64,000 nt of DNA from Zanthoxylum bungeanum (Eukaryota > Streptophyta > Magnoliopsida > Sapindales > Rutaceae). A model generated the notes under the pieces. That model was not told the DNA's origin. It saw nothing but the letters and a program-made list of their open reading frames with translations, and searched no databases. Below, one piece after another: positions 46,064-56,587 of the stretch. Within the stretch, counting starts at the first letter, position 1, and each line of letters opens with the position of its first letter. The stretch is taken from contig SKCR01010147.1 in NCBI GenBank assembly GCA_019454045.1, forward strand, positions 310,001 through 374,000, in the 5' to 3' direction. The translations under genes were made by a program, and so were the position numbers.

Positions 46064-46541
46064 ATCCCCATTGGCTCATATAGAGTCAACTTATGACATT
46101 TATCTGGTCTAGAAAAATTTGAAGACTCCCATGGCCCTTGACCAGTAGTATGGAGATTGTCTTTACCTTCACCTGGTTCAATCGGTCGGGGACATCCCTC
46201 ATAGACTCATGTCAAATCAAGTTGAAGACATGGACTTCCTATAGTCCATACGACACAGTGTCGTGTAAAATATGCATTGAACCTTCAGCAGGTTCAGTCG
46301 ACTGGGGACATTCCCCATGGCTCATATAGAGTCAAGATCAAGACACGAACCATCAGTTATACTAGACAACAGGAACATTCCGCAAGGTTCATGATTACTT
46401 AGCTCCACCAATGTGGTATGACCTTTGACAGGTTCAATCAACGTCAGTGTCAGGTACGCTTACGTGTTTTACCTTAGACGACATATTCGTCGAATACTCT
46501 TCAAGCCAATGACTCATTGACTTAGAGAGTATGGGACAAAC
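46064..46541 (+). repeat. Gypsy-2 3' tandem-repeat region, continued
   Basis: Resumes the GGCTCATATAGAGTCAAC and GTTCAGTCGACTGGGGACATT phrases cut at 36306, and ends with a weak PPT (AGTATGGGACAAAC) before the right LTR. Confidence 0.8.
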
Positions 46542-47305
46542 TGTACGTGCTAAATTTAGGCCAAAATATATTTTCATCTTTTCGCCATATGTCTAAGCCC
46601 AACTCTTTCTGATAGCCTAAATCAGAGGCTAAGATTGGGCCAAAGATTTGAACTCATCTCGGACCCAATTAAAGTTTTTAGGGCAACATATTGGTCCTTC
46701 AAATGGGTCCATCACCCAAAAACATCACATCAACTGATGTATCCTATTTTTAAACATAAAATATAATTTCACATGCTAAGATTCTTAATTACCGAAAGAT
46801 GAAGTCTTGAACCTGTTGTAGGCCCCGTCGCCAGAGATATCAGCACATTGTAGATCCCACCATCACGTGTACAACTCCTATTACAGCTATAAAGTAACGC
46901 ATTTCAACCTATAAATATAGGGGAACTGAACATACAGGTCATTGAAGTCAGAGCTTTCCAACATAAGCTCTCAGAGCTTTATTTTCTCACAGGAGAGCTT
47001 GACCTCTCTCTCAAACAAGCTTATGTTCTCTGACACAAGCCTTCTGAGCTCTTCATTCCTTTAAACATTTGTCATCGCCTTCACGGCCACCCAACGAAGT
47101 CAAGGTAACAACAAACCTTGCTTTCACATTTTACTCATTTACAGCTCATTTCATACTACTGACTTGAGCGTCGGAGTGCCCCCGGCACCCACAACACCGG
47201 TGGGCAGTCTACTCCCGCTCACTCTACATTTGTCTTGCAGGATCGCTAGTGCCCTCAACCTATAAATTCTCGATTGTGGACCTCGGCCGAAAACCAGCAT
47301 CCATA
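46542..47305 (+). repeat. Gypsy-2 3' LTR
   Basis: Same length as the left LTR, starting TGTACGTGCTAAATTTAGGCC-like text and ending AGCATCCATA. A modest number of substitutions separates the two copies. Confidence 0.92.
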
Positions 47306-49694
47306 ATACTTCTTGATTTTATATACATATTCGATCTAATTACGATTAGATTGAAACTAAATATGGTTTAGTGATATGTATATATTAGACAAAGACCCGA
47401 TAATATATTTTATAGTGCGCAGTTACAAAGTACTCTGTAATTGATATTGGGAAGTTTCACTACTAGAAGTATATTATCAAATAAAGTTCATGGTCCAGAT
47501 TTACTAACACGGATCGGTTAGTAAAATCTGCTGAGATCAGTACATGTTGTATATTGAGACTTAGTCTGATGGTTTATCCCAATGAACCATGGGTCTTTGG
47601 AGACTCGTATATGTAGGTGTTTATTTGATAAACACTGAATGACTCACGGAAGATTTCCTAATAAATGGTACACCAACGTCAATATGAATCTTCTCGAGTC
47701 GAGTAGCATAGTGGTCATTCGACTTGAGATACCACTGTGGATATATGAGTTATCCTCCACACTTTGATGGCAGTCACGTCACCGATCTATTTAGATCAGA
47801 CCTCTGCTTGTTCGTTGGGTGTGGAATGATGCTCATGATATCCTGTGAGGTATCAGATAGAATTCTCCAGTCCTATGTACAGGGCATATGTATCATTTAC
47901 GTATTTGCGATCTAGTAAATCCATGGTCGTGGTATACTTCGGAAGCGAGTTCCGAGTGTTATTTAGAGATCGTAAATTTGAAAGTCGACTATATTATACC
48001 TTAGGGATTTGACGTTCTTATCTATATCCTCAGTATAATATTGATAGCTTGTGACGGAGGGATTATACGTATGCAATAACCTTGACTTGCATAGTTTAAC
48101 GAGATTATCTGTGGTCGTCATAATTCATGAGTGGGTGAATTATGGACACGAAATTGGATTTCGTGACGGATAAACCTAAACTTAGAGAGTCTCACAATAT
48201 GAAGTGTACTCGTTGAGCACTTGGGCAACGCGTTATGAATAATACAGATTATTCATAATACTTTATCGGATTAAATGAGCTAATTCAAATCGTTTAAATG
48301 ATTAAACGAAAATACATACATATGGGGCATTTCGGTCAATTAATAATTAATGTGTATTTGTATTTGATACAAAATTTGATTTGATACATATTAATTATTT
48401 GTCAAATGAGACTTTGACACATGCCATTAATATATTTATTTATTATTTAATGTAAATAAAAATACATATATAATAATAATCGTATTAATTAATTATTTAT
48501 GTGTTTAAATGTTAAATATCTAGATAATTAAATTATATCAATATTACATAATTGTTATGCAATATGTTTGATTATTATTGGTTACATGTGGCATGATTCT
48601 ATTAAGCTTGAAGTTTACAAATTGGATTTGTTAACTTAAAGCTTATTATTATTTAATTAGATTAAAATGACCAAATGACCATTTTACCCCTCCAAAGTCG
48701 GTTTGGCATTATTTTTAAGTTAAAAAATTTTGTTTCCTCCTTCCAAGAGAAGCCATGGCCGAAACCCATCTCCATGAAAGCTCCCAAAATTTTCTTGAAG
48801 AAGCTTGAAGAAGAAAGTGAAGAATTCAAGAAAAAGTTTAAGGAAATTAGAAGATTTGAAGGTAATATTCATAACTCTTAAACTTAGAAAGTTTGTTTCT
48901 TATTTTTGAGCATCTAGACAAGTTGTAGGGTTTCTTCTTTTCTTAGATTTTGGGCCTTTTTGATTTGGAGGATGGATTTGGAGGCTAGATGCATGTGTGA
49001 AGTTAGATTGAATGATATTAGTGTAATATTAGTTCAATTTTATCATTTGATGACTTGTTGTCATTCTAGAGTGTTATGACCACTCTTGTAACTCCTAGAA
49101 TTGCTCTTGAGTTCTTCATTTGTGGTGACTTTGGTTATGTAAGTATTAATATGATTAATGTTGAAAAAATTGGATTTAAAGCATGAAAAATGATATTTTT
49201 AGTTACCAAATCAGATCTGGAATTTCTGTGATTTTGGTGATGAAAATTATGTTGTATAAATATATTGGATGTGTTTTGGGTGTTGGAACAATTGTCGGAA
49301 ATTATTTCGGAGTTGAAATATGTGAAAAAGGCGAAAAACGGCGTTACCGGGTGAGTCTCGGGCTTACCGGGTGTCCGCTGTCCAAATAGTGAATTAGTCA
49401 CTGTTTTGACAACCCATGAACTTCCCAAGTACTACTGGAGTTGACCTGGGTAGCCCTCATGTGTATTGGTTGGTCGGTTCGACAAAAACGTGTTTTATGC
49501 CATTTTATGGAAAAACGTTTTCGTAGTGTTTCTAATTTATTTATGTCATTATTTGATATCGAATAAATATGTTTAGGTGAAATATGAATGAATTATTCAT
49601 ATTGGATATTGAATAATTTATCCTGTAAGTTTAATTTTTAAAATTACTATTTCGCCCGAACCGCACTTCTGCATGCGCCTTTGAGAAAACTCCA
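47306..49694 (+). repeat. Large copia LTR B, remaining ~2.4 kb
   Basis: Continues the LTR cut at 30205 and runs to GAAAACTCCA before a copia PBS. The total is about 2.5 kb. The part up to 48148 matches LTR A. 48675-48890 contains AAGCCATGGCCGAAACCC and a Lys/Glu-rich open stretch (KKLEEESEEFKKKFKE), probably R-region sequence, not a gene. 49620-49690 holds the LTR 3' end. Confidence 0.8.
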
Positions 49695-49701
49695 ATAAAA
49701 A

Positions 49702-49713
49702 TGGTATCAGAGC
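49702..49713 (+). other. Copia primer-binding site after LTR B
   Basis: TGGTATCAGAGC, an exact tRNA-iMet-type copia PBS. It shows that LTR B also acts as a 5' LTR for interior sequence on its right, although it has a PPT and pol 3' end on its left. Confidence 0.92.
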
Positions 49714-50635
49714 AGGTCTGATCCTGCATCCATTACAATTGTCATGTTTGATATATGATATATAATCCAATTTTGATATTTGCACATGCATGTAATTTAG
49801 ATGTTTCTTAATTTTTTGGTTCTACGCTAACGGAAAACATAACGTAGATTTAATGGTTAAGTTAACTTATGTTTTCCAAGGTAGAATTGAACTGTTTAGA
49901 AATTTATCTAAATTAAATTCTACATTTGATGTAGAGCAAAGCTCTCTATAGGAATATCCCTGCTTAAATAAGGCATTAAAGTAACTTGTATTATGAATAC
50001 TTGTTTCTTGGTCCGTCTTGTCGAGTACGGATGCAAATGATTTCCTGATGTTGTAGTTGTATCATGCCAAAGCTGTGCAGTTATGGCTGATGGTAGTTCA
50101 TTTACGCTAGTAGAACTTATATGATAAGAGACAAATTCAAGTGAAAGTGGAAATCCTGAACGTGCCAAAGCTGTCAAGACTACATCGGTAGCTTGAGTTT
50201 GTCATTGACAATTGAAGCCTTGATACGCCTCCTTGTGAACGTGCTAAAGCTGTCATAACGAGAACGGTCAGGACCAAAATCAGGAGTCACAGTGAGTGTG
50301 ATTGACAATGAGTTGTCTACTTGTGAATATACGTAGGCGAGAACGTGCCAAAGTTGTGAGTCAAAATATATTCATGGGGTCCACTTCTCACTATGGAATT
50401 CAATTTAATTTTTGGATTCCCGATTTCCGTTGGGGATTACGGTATTATGTAAAGTAGTGGGAGGCACTGCTAGGTTAAAAATCCATAACTAAAGCAGTGT
50501 GTAATATTATGAAAATTGGCGTTTATATTTCCTTTATTCTATTGTGTATATAGAATTAAACTTCTAATCCACTGCATGCATATTTATCTATATGTTTTCT
50601 GACTTCATTTATGGTTACAGATTTCTAGAATATGT
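49714..50635 (+). other. Copia leader with spaced repeats
   Basis: Non-coding leader. A motif AACGTGCCAAAGCTGTCAAG is repeated in variant form at 50063, 50159, 50238 and 50342, spaced 79-104 bases. Sequence changes to a hAT transposon at ~50644, so gag and pol of this copy are missing. Confidence 0.75.
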
Positions 50636-51299
50636 TCTAAATTAATAGTAGACTTGGATATTGTGATTCAGAACCGTAATCAAACCGCAACCGAACCTTT
50701 GACCAACCGTAAACCGAATCATTGACTATACAACTGAACCGTAACCGAACCGGTTGAGTCCGGTTCGGTTAAGATTGAGGCAAAATTCCAACAGCCGGTT
50801 TGGGCGGTTAGACCAGTTCGAACCGTAATAATTACGGATCCGGTTCGAACCGTAACGGTTGAGGTTCCGGTTCGAACCGTAACGGTTTCAACCATTAATA
50901 TTTTTTTAACAGTAATATTTTTTTAATAATAATAAAATTTTAAAATATCTAATTTACCACTCCCAACAACTATATTTTAGGGGCATTTTAGGCATCATAA
51001 AAAATCAAAAAACACTATAAATAATCGTTTAACTCATTTTTCAAAACCACAAAATCATTTACTCTTCTAACTCTCTCAGTTTCTCAAATCTCATATATTC
51101 AATCAATTTATTCTCTTATTATCTCAATCTCTTATATTACACAATTCATGAATGCACCAACTGAACAATCTAAGCTTCCTGCTGGTAGAAATTGGTTAAT
51201 CCAGCGAAGTAAAAATCAAAGTCCACCAATATCACTATTACTAATTCAGAAATTAATGCGTATCTAACGATAAATTTCGAGTTTCCCCAAAGTGCTTTT

Positions 51300-51650
51300 A
51301 TAGGTGAGCAATTTCTTATCCTTGATTGATGGCAGAAACATCAAGGATTGTTTCCAATCCTGGACGTGATTGCAAGGGAAGTATTAGCGACACCGGTCTC
51401 GACTGTATCTGTAGAGCATACATTTAGTATGAGCGACAATATTCTTGATGACAAAAGATCAATGTTGAAACCGAAGACGTTAGAAGCTCAAACGTGTCTT
51501 GCAATTGGTGTAGGGTGGAACATCGTGAACAAGAAAATCAGTCGAAAATTTTTGAAGATTTATCTGATAACCCGGACAGAACTGGAACCGAAGGCTCAAG
51601 AACCGGACCGCCTTCCCCGGATGACGATGAATAAAATGTTAATATGGTAA
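51300..51650 (+). pseudogene. hAT transposase C-terminal dimerisation domain
   Basis: From 51306 the frame reads EQFLILD, then TGA at 51327 where the conserved DWW tryptophan codon belongs, then WQKHQGLFPILDVIAREVLA and TPVSTVSVEHTFS, with ILDDKRSMLKPKTLEAQTCL downstream. This is the hAT family C-terminal dimerisation signature. It continues to a stop at 51648, with an acidic/basic tail. Catalytic DDE parts are absent. Confidence 0.88.
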
Positions 51651-51784
51651 ATTATTAAAAATAAAATGTAACAGAACTACGTAAGTTTTAATTCATCTAC
51701 GTCCCAAAAGGATACGTAAGCAGTTTATGTAAGTGGAAACTCTTTTTTTTCAAAATAGTAAATAAATTATCAATGTCCACTTTT

Positions 51785-51965
51785 AGTATTATTCTCTAGT
51801 AAATCTTTATTTTTTTTATTTTTTTTATAACAATTTAAATTCATTTGTTTATTCTTTAGTAAATCTTTAATTTTTTATTATTTTTATAACAATTTAAATT
51901 TATTTATTTATTCTTTAGTAAATCTTTAATTTTTTATTATTTTTATAACAATTTAATTTAATTTA
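51785..51965 (+). repeat. Three tandem ~62-bp AT-rich units in the hAT element
   Basis: Each unit holds TTCTTTAGTAAATCTTTA and TTTTTATAACAATTTAA. Copies begin near 51789, 51849 and 51909. Located in the 3' non-coding part of the hAT element. Confidence 0.8.
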
Positions 51966-52168
51966 TTAAAAAATGGTTTCAAACCTTAAATCGAACCGAA
52001 CCGAACCGCACGATTCGGCCAATTTAGGGTTCAATTGCGATTCGGCTTTGGCCAAAACCGCAATCGATCAAACCTTAAAGTGAAACAAACCATATGATCC
52101 GGTAGATTTCGGACGGTTTGATTGCGGTTTTGGCTAATGCGGAACCGTGTGCATCCCTACTCTAAATA

Positions 52169-53812
52169 TTCGACACAGACAATCCAACAAATTTCTTTCA
52201 CTCCAAATCTTGCCTGTGACAAGGTTAACCACAACTTGAGAAATTTATTTTCGAGTTTACTTGATAGTATATTTGCTCCACTGTAAATAGAGTGATTATT
52301 TTACAATTTTTTGTTTTTTTTTTAAAAGAAGGGTATAATACAAGAACTTCCTAAGAAATCACCTATCTTATGACGGGTCTCGCCCATCTGGAAAAAAAAA
52401 ATCCAAATTTGTAAAAACTTCTCAGAAGAGAACTTCCACAAAATTTATAACGGCATTCACATTGAGCATGCAAATAGAACACGACTCAACAAAGCTCTAA
52501 CCCATAATGAAATTTGGCAAAGCATCATTATCGTATGGTATCAAAAAGTTCTCAAAATCGCATACCTATTCCTGCAATAACACTCTTTAAATGACAGATT
52601 GGTAAATTGCAATGATAAAAACTTCCATTTAAATTGTCATAGCTATAAGATTTATGCCACGCACACAGAACACAATCTCGGTTGGATACCGTTTAAACTG
52701 TATTTGAACAACTAAAAATCTCAAAGATGACATCTCTCAAGTTCCCTACACTCTTGAACCGCAAGATCCTACCACAGCAACTGACTTCTTAATTGTGCTA
52801 TTATTGTAAGGAGATCCCAGTAGCTTCCACGACACTTGACATAACAATACAATCCTGTAAACATGCTCTGCAGACAACGACACCAACCTGTATACAAATA
52901 TCATGGTAAGTGGCAGAAATAAACGGAGGCCTTATCCTGGGAAGCAGGAATACCTGAACCTGCAAAACTTGTAATGAAGGTAAGATCATAACCGTTAAAG
53001 GGGAAAAAAATACAGACATCGCCAAGAATATTTAGATTCCTACCAGATATAATTAACCAGCCATGCCTGTCAATTAACTATATCATACAAAGACAATGGC
53101 AACATTGAGCAGAAACACTATCCTCATTTTTCACTTCAAGACACTATGGAAATTACTGAATTTCATTTTAACAACACTGCAAACCAACCCCGTGGATGGA
53201 AAAATTCTGAGCATGTCTCGATATTTCAAAAAGATAAAAAGCGGCGGAGAAAAGTTCAGTTTAGAAGAATTTAGAAGAGGAAATATAAAATCTTATGAAA
53301 CAACCTCATGGTCGATGTCCTCATTTTACCAGCTATCCCATAATAGTTAGCAAAAAATATTGTAGCCGAGGACAAAAATTTCTGAAAAACACTAGTGAAA
53401 AAATAGCAGTTGGCGATTCCTTAACCGACAGAAACATGCACGATGATATTTGAAGGGAAAGAGTAGTTGGAAGGTAATAGTCGATGAACTAAAGCACAAA
53501 TTTGACTTTTTTTTATACCTTATTACTATATTCTATTTATTCTCCTTTTAAATTATAGTAGGGGTAGAATTTACATTTGCTATGAAAAAAATAGAATTTT
53601 ACATTCAACAAGATGACAGTGGACCTGTACTCCATCTGCACAGTGGAAATGGGCAATAAGCCATATTTTTTTAATGGGCTGTCGCCTGTCACAATTAAAA
53701 AAAAAAGCTGTACTGGTGGATGAACAAGATTTAAGCTTTGCATCAACTGAAATAAAGCATAGGAACAAACCAGACAAATTTCACTTGGGCCAGTAGTCGT
53801 TTCACCGCTGTG
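52169..53812 (-). other. U2AF35 3' UTR and downstream region
   Basis: No ORF of note. On the minus strand the sequence after the U2AF35 stop is U-rich, and TTACAAGTTTTGCAG|GTTCAG near 52965 and CTTTATTTCAG|TTGATG near 53744 resemble splice acceptors. The 3' UTR may therefore contain an intron and extend to about 52700. The left end (52300-52400) is homopolymer-rich and unassigned. Confidence 0.4.
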
Positions 53813-55593
53813 TTACTGCTGCTGAGGATCACTATATTCACCTCCATTTGGTGCAAAGCCATTGTTGTCCCTCTCATCATCATTCCTGTCATCATTGTAG
53901 TTATTATCATCAACCTTATTACCAGATTCTGCTTCCTCCTTTTCCCTGTTCCATTGCTCAATCTTAGCCCTTCTTTCAATACTGTTTTCTCTAACTGGAC
54001 TTCTGTTCCTCCTTGCTCCTGGGCTTCTGCTTCGTTCCCCCTTACTTCCAGGACTTCGGCTTCTAGGCCTCCTTCCTCTGTCGTGGTAGCGACGATCCCT
54101 GACATCGTCTCTTCTGCCAGAACCACGGCCTCCACGAGGACGCTCCTCATAACCACCACGGTACCTATGAGGACTATGGCTTCTGCTTCGACTGCGACTA
54201 TGTCTTCTCCTATTTCTGCCAAATAATCGCTTCCTCAGCTCCCTGAATTAATTAAAAGAGACAAAAGATTGCATAAACCACCAAATTATTGAGCAATATA
54301 TTCAGAAGAAAAAAACACATCGAAAGTAGAAACCAACCTGCTAATTTTCTTCAAATGCATAAAGTTACAGTAACCACCTCGATTGCATACATTTTCCTCA
54401 TACTGCCTACAAGTAGCTTCCCGGAAATCCGTCACCGGAGAGAAGTCGACAATGATGGGCCGTCCTAAAACATTGAATATTTGAATTGCTCATGATAATG
54501 TCAAAATTTGATCAACTCCGCACAAGTACCACACTCAGCATGGTAAAACCCAACGACAAATTACATATTTACATAAACAATTATAAATTACTTTCAATTC
54601 TCAATTTGATTGATTATGGAAATATCTAAAATACCTAAAGGACATAACAATCTCCTACAAAAATATCGATAAAAACAGTAGATTAAAAAGAATAGATTTG
54701 TTATTAATACACAGTGACAGCCCTGGGGCAGCCAAGACAGACGGCAGTCTGGGCCCCCAACCTTTGCACCAAAATTACGACCACCAATCTAAGACTAGTA
54801 TAATTCTATTGTTTGTTTTTGGCCAAGAAACTCTGTATCTAAGATTGGCTTCAAATACGAAGCCTTCATCAAGAAAGCTTACTATTCTTCTTTTTTTTTT
54901 GGCTCAATATCAGTATCTAAATTTAGTAGGGCCACAATTTCGGTCACACTTTAGAAACTCAGGGGCGAAGCCTCTTGAACGGCTGACCCCCTCAATTTTT
55001 TTTCCAACTGTTAATCCTGAGTAAATAACAGAGATACCACTCTAAATTTATAAATTAAACCCTTGAAATTGCAAGATTTCCTCAAAAAACCTCTTGGCTT
55101 CGCCCCAGCGTTTAGGGGCCGCCCCCTGTTAATACAATCATACAAGTACAAAATAAAATAATTAGGGCTAGAACTGGAGATAGTAACCTGCATAGAACCT
55201 CCCATTGAGATTATGAAGAGCACTAGCAGCATGATCCTCTTCACGAAACTGAACATAGACGTTACCGACCATGTGATCGGCCAAATTGTCACAGATGTTC
55301 AAGCTCTCAATGTCGCCATACTTGCTAAGTTCCTCAAACAAATCCTCGTAAAAATCATCGAAGTGGTCTTGGATCTTGCGGGGGTCAAGGGCCTGGCCCT
55401 GAGGGTCAACGCCGGGAGTCATCATGTCGGGGCGTTGGTACATGTTGGAGAGGAGGAGAGTAGGGCTGATGCTGGGCTTCGTGTGAAGGCGAGAGCACCG
55501 ATCGCCGTGCCTGCAAGCTCCGATCTTGAAATAGAACGGACAGTTTACTCTGTCCTTTTCGGTTCCGAATATTGAAGCTAAGTGCTCCGCCAT
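53813..55593 (-). CDS. U2AF35: U2 snRNP auxiliary factor 35-kDa subunit (U2AF35)
   Basis: Nuclear splicing factor that reads the AG at 3' splice sites and pairs with U2AF65. Three coding exons: 55593-55188, 54464-54338 and 54242-53813; both introns have GT-AG ends, and the joined frame is 320 codons plus TAA with phases 1 and 2. Domains in order: CCCH zinc finger 1 (C18, C27, C33, H37), U2AF-homology RRM (~44-148, with [17 protein letters not shown] near its end), CCCH zinc finger 2 (C154, C162, C168, H172), then an Arg/Ser- and Gly/Arg-rich tail (~180-270) and an acidic Asp/Asn C-terminus ending QQQ. The start [20 protein letters not shown] fits the family. Plant homologues are of similar size, roughly 280-320 residues. 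No stop, frameshift or lost metal ligand is seen, so it is probably functional although transposons crowd it. Introns are 723 bp (mostly a hAT insertion) and 95 bp. Confidence 0.97.
54712..55128. mobile_element. Small hAT-like element in U2AF35 intron 1
   Basis: A 417-bp element with exact 8-bp duplications TTAATACA (54704-54711 and 55129-55136). The ends are CAGTGACAGCCC and, on the other strand, CAGGGGGCGGCCCC, an imperfect hAT-type inverted terminus. It has no coding capacity and makes up over half of the intron. It contains GGGGCGAAGCC words near both sides of its right half (54962 and 55097, opposite strands) that could pair in the pre-mRNA. Confidence 0.85.
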
Positions 55594-56119
55594 ATTGCTA
55601 TTTTTGCTCGCTCACTCGATGTGACTCTGATGCGATCAATGATTTGTGCTTTCTCTCTCTCGCTCTTTCTGATTTTGTGTGATTAGGGTTTCAAGCGGTC
55701 GCGCAGATTTTTATCACAGAGGAGCTATAGGTGAACAAAGAAATGATCAACGGATGGCATTTTTTTAAAAAATCTTTTAGGGTTCGTTTGGAGGAGAGAT
55801 TTTTGGTGCAATAGTTGTATGGGTGATGTGGTATCACAAACGAATTAAAAAATGACATGTAGAGTTTTTTTACTTATTTTTTAGTTGTTTTTTAATTTTT
55901 TAGCACGTGTGGCAGTGGATGATTGGCTTATTGTATGGATGACGTGGTACCACTGTTGCATAGAAGATTTTCTCCGTTTGGAGACGTTTAACTAATGTTA
56001 GTGTTTAATATTTTTCGTCAAATACGTTTTTTACCGTTAATGTTTATAAAATCATAATATTATAATATAATATTATTTTTTTACGTTAATTTATACTATA
56101 TTATATATGTTTGGGTGCT
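55594..56119 (-). promoter_or_regulatory. U2AF35 5' UTR and promoter region
   Basis: Upstream of the ATG (minus strand) lies a short leader with CT/GA repeats (AGAGCGAGAGAGAGAAAG near 55660-55642) and AAACCCTAATC near 55690, a telobox-like AAACCCTA element common in promoters of plant housekeeping genes. No clear TATA box. 55816-55840 and 55931-55955 carry a direct repeat, GTATGGRTGAYGTGGTAYCAC. Confidence 0.5.
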
Positions 56120-56127
56120 ATTGAGCG

Positions 56128-56587
56128 TAGGGGTGTTCGCGGTGAGGTTCGGGTCGGTTTTTTCGTTTTTCACTTCAAATCGGGCGGGTTGGCGGTTTGG
56201 GAAATTAGAAACCGAAACATCAAATTTGATCAGGAAAACCGCGATGGTTCGGGTTGGCGGTTTGGATTATAATTTTTTTAAAGAAAATTTTGTGTGTTTT
56301 CACATAATAATTGAAGAGAAAAAATACATAATTTGCATTTATACATTGCATATTGTCATATGATCATTAAATATCTTAAATTTCATGGTTAAAGAAGAAG
56401 AAAAATATAAAATAATATCTAATTTGAAAGCGGGTCGGCAGTTTAGGCGGTTTGGTCAAAACCGCACACCGATCCGAAATTTGCGGTTAGGTTCCGATTG
56501 ACCCGAAATCATTTTTAATTTTTTTCCAAACCACGCGGTGCAGTTCGGGTCGGGTTGCGGTTTGACTCGAAATCGTGATCACCCCTA
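56128..56587. mobile_element. Small non-autonomous hAT element
   Basis: 460 bp with ends TAGGGGTG...CACCCCTA in inverted orientation and 8-bp flanks ATTGAGCG/GTTGGGCG that match at six positions. Subterminal regions are dense in GGTTCGGGT/AACCGC words, like the hAT element at 50644. No transposase. It lies ~530 bases upstream of the U2AF35 ATG. Confidence 0.75.

Larger units (their letters stand above)
30206..47305 (+). mobile_element. Gypsy-2: non-autonomous Ty3/gypsy element, itself holding a gag-only element
   Basis: Two 764-bp LTRs (30206-30969 and 46542-47305), a PBS after the left LTR, and a 5-bp target duplication with one change (GTACT at 30201-30205, ATACT at 47306-47310) inside the large copia LTR B. 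Without the inserted 36307-46063 element it is about 7.3 kb. No protease, RT, RNase H or integrase motif was found. The interior holds a short gag-like ORF and long degenerate tandem repeats. It must depend on proteins from another element. Confidence 0.9.
50644..52160 (+). mobile_element. Decayed hAT DNA transposon
   Basis: About 1.5 kb flanked by imperfect 8-bp duplications (TCTAAATT at 50636-50643, TCTAAATA at 52161-52168). The right end, GTGTGCATCCCTAC, is the complement of a GTAGGGATGCACAC hAT-like terminus; the left end (TAGTAGACTTGG) is degraded. Subterminal regions on both sides are dense in AACCGAACCGTAACCG-type words, as in other plant hATs. It encodes only the C-terminal hAT dimerisation region, so most of the transposase is deleted. 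Confidence 0.75.

Noticed and set aside
48675..48881. Lys/Glu-rich plus frame KKLEEESEEFKKKFKE
   Set aside because: Lies in the R region of the large copia LTR B, too short and without a conserved counterpart; purine-rich sequence gives such frames easily.
53743..54222. 159-codon minus-strand frame starting [20 protein letters not shown]
   Set aside because: It is the +1 shadow of U2AF35 exon 3; the real frame encodes the Arg/Ser-rich tail and joins exon 2 with correct phase.
55213..55575. 120-codon plus-strand frame
   Set aside because: Antisense shadow of U2AF35 exon 1.
55816..55955. Possible MITE upstream of U2AF35 with GTATGGRTGAYGTGGTAYCAC at both sides
   Set aside because: The two copies are direct, not inverted, and no target duplication was found, so only a direct repeat is reported.
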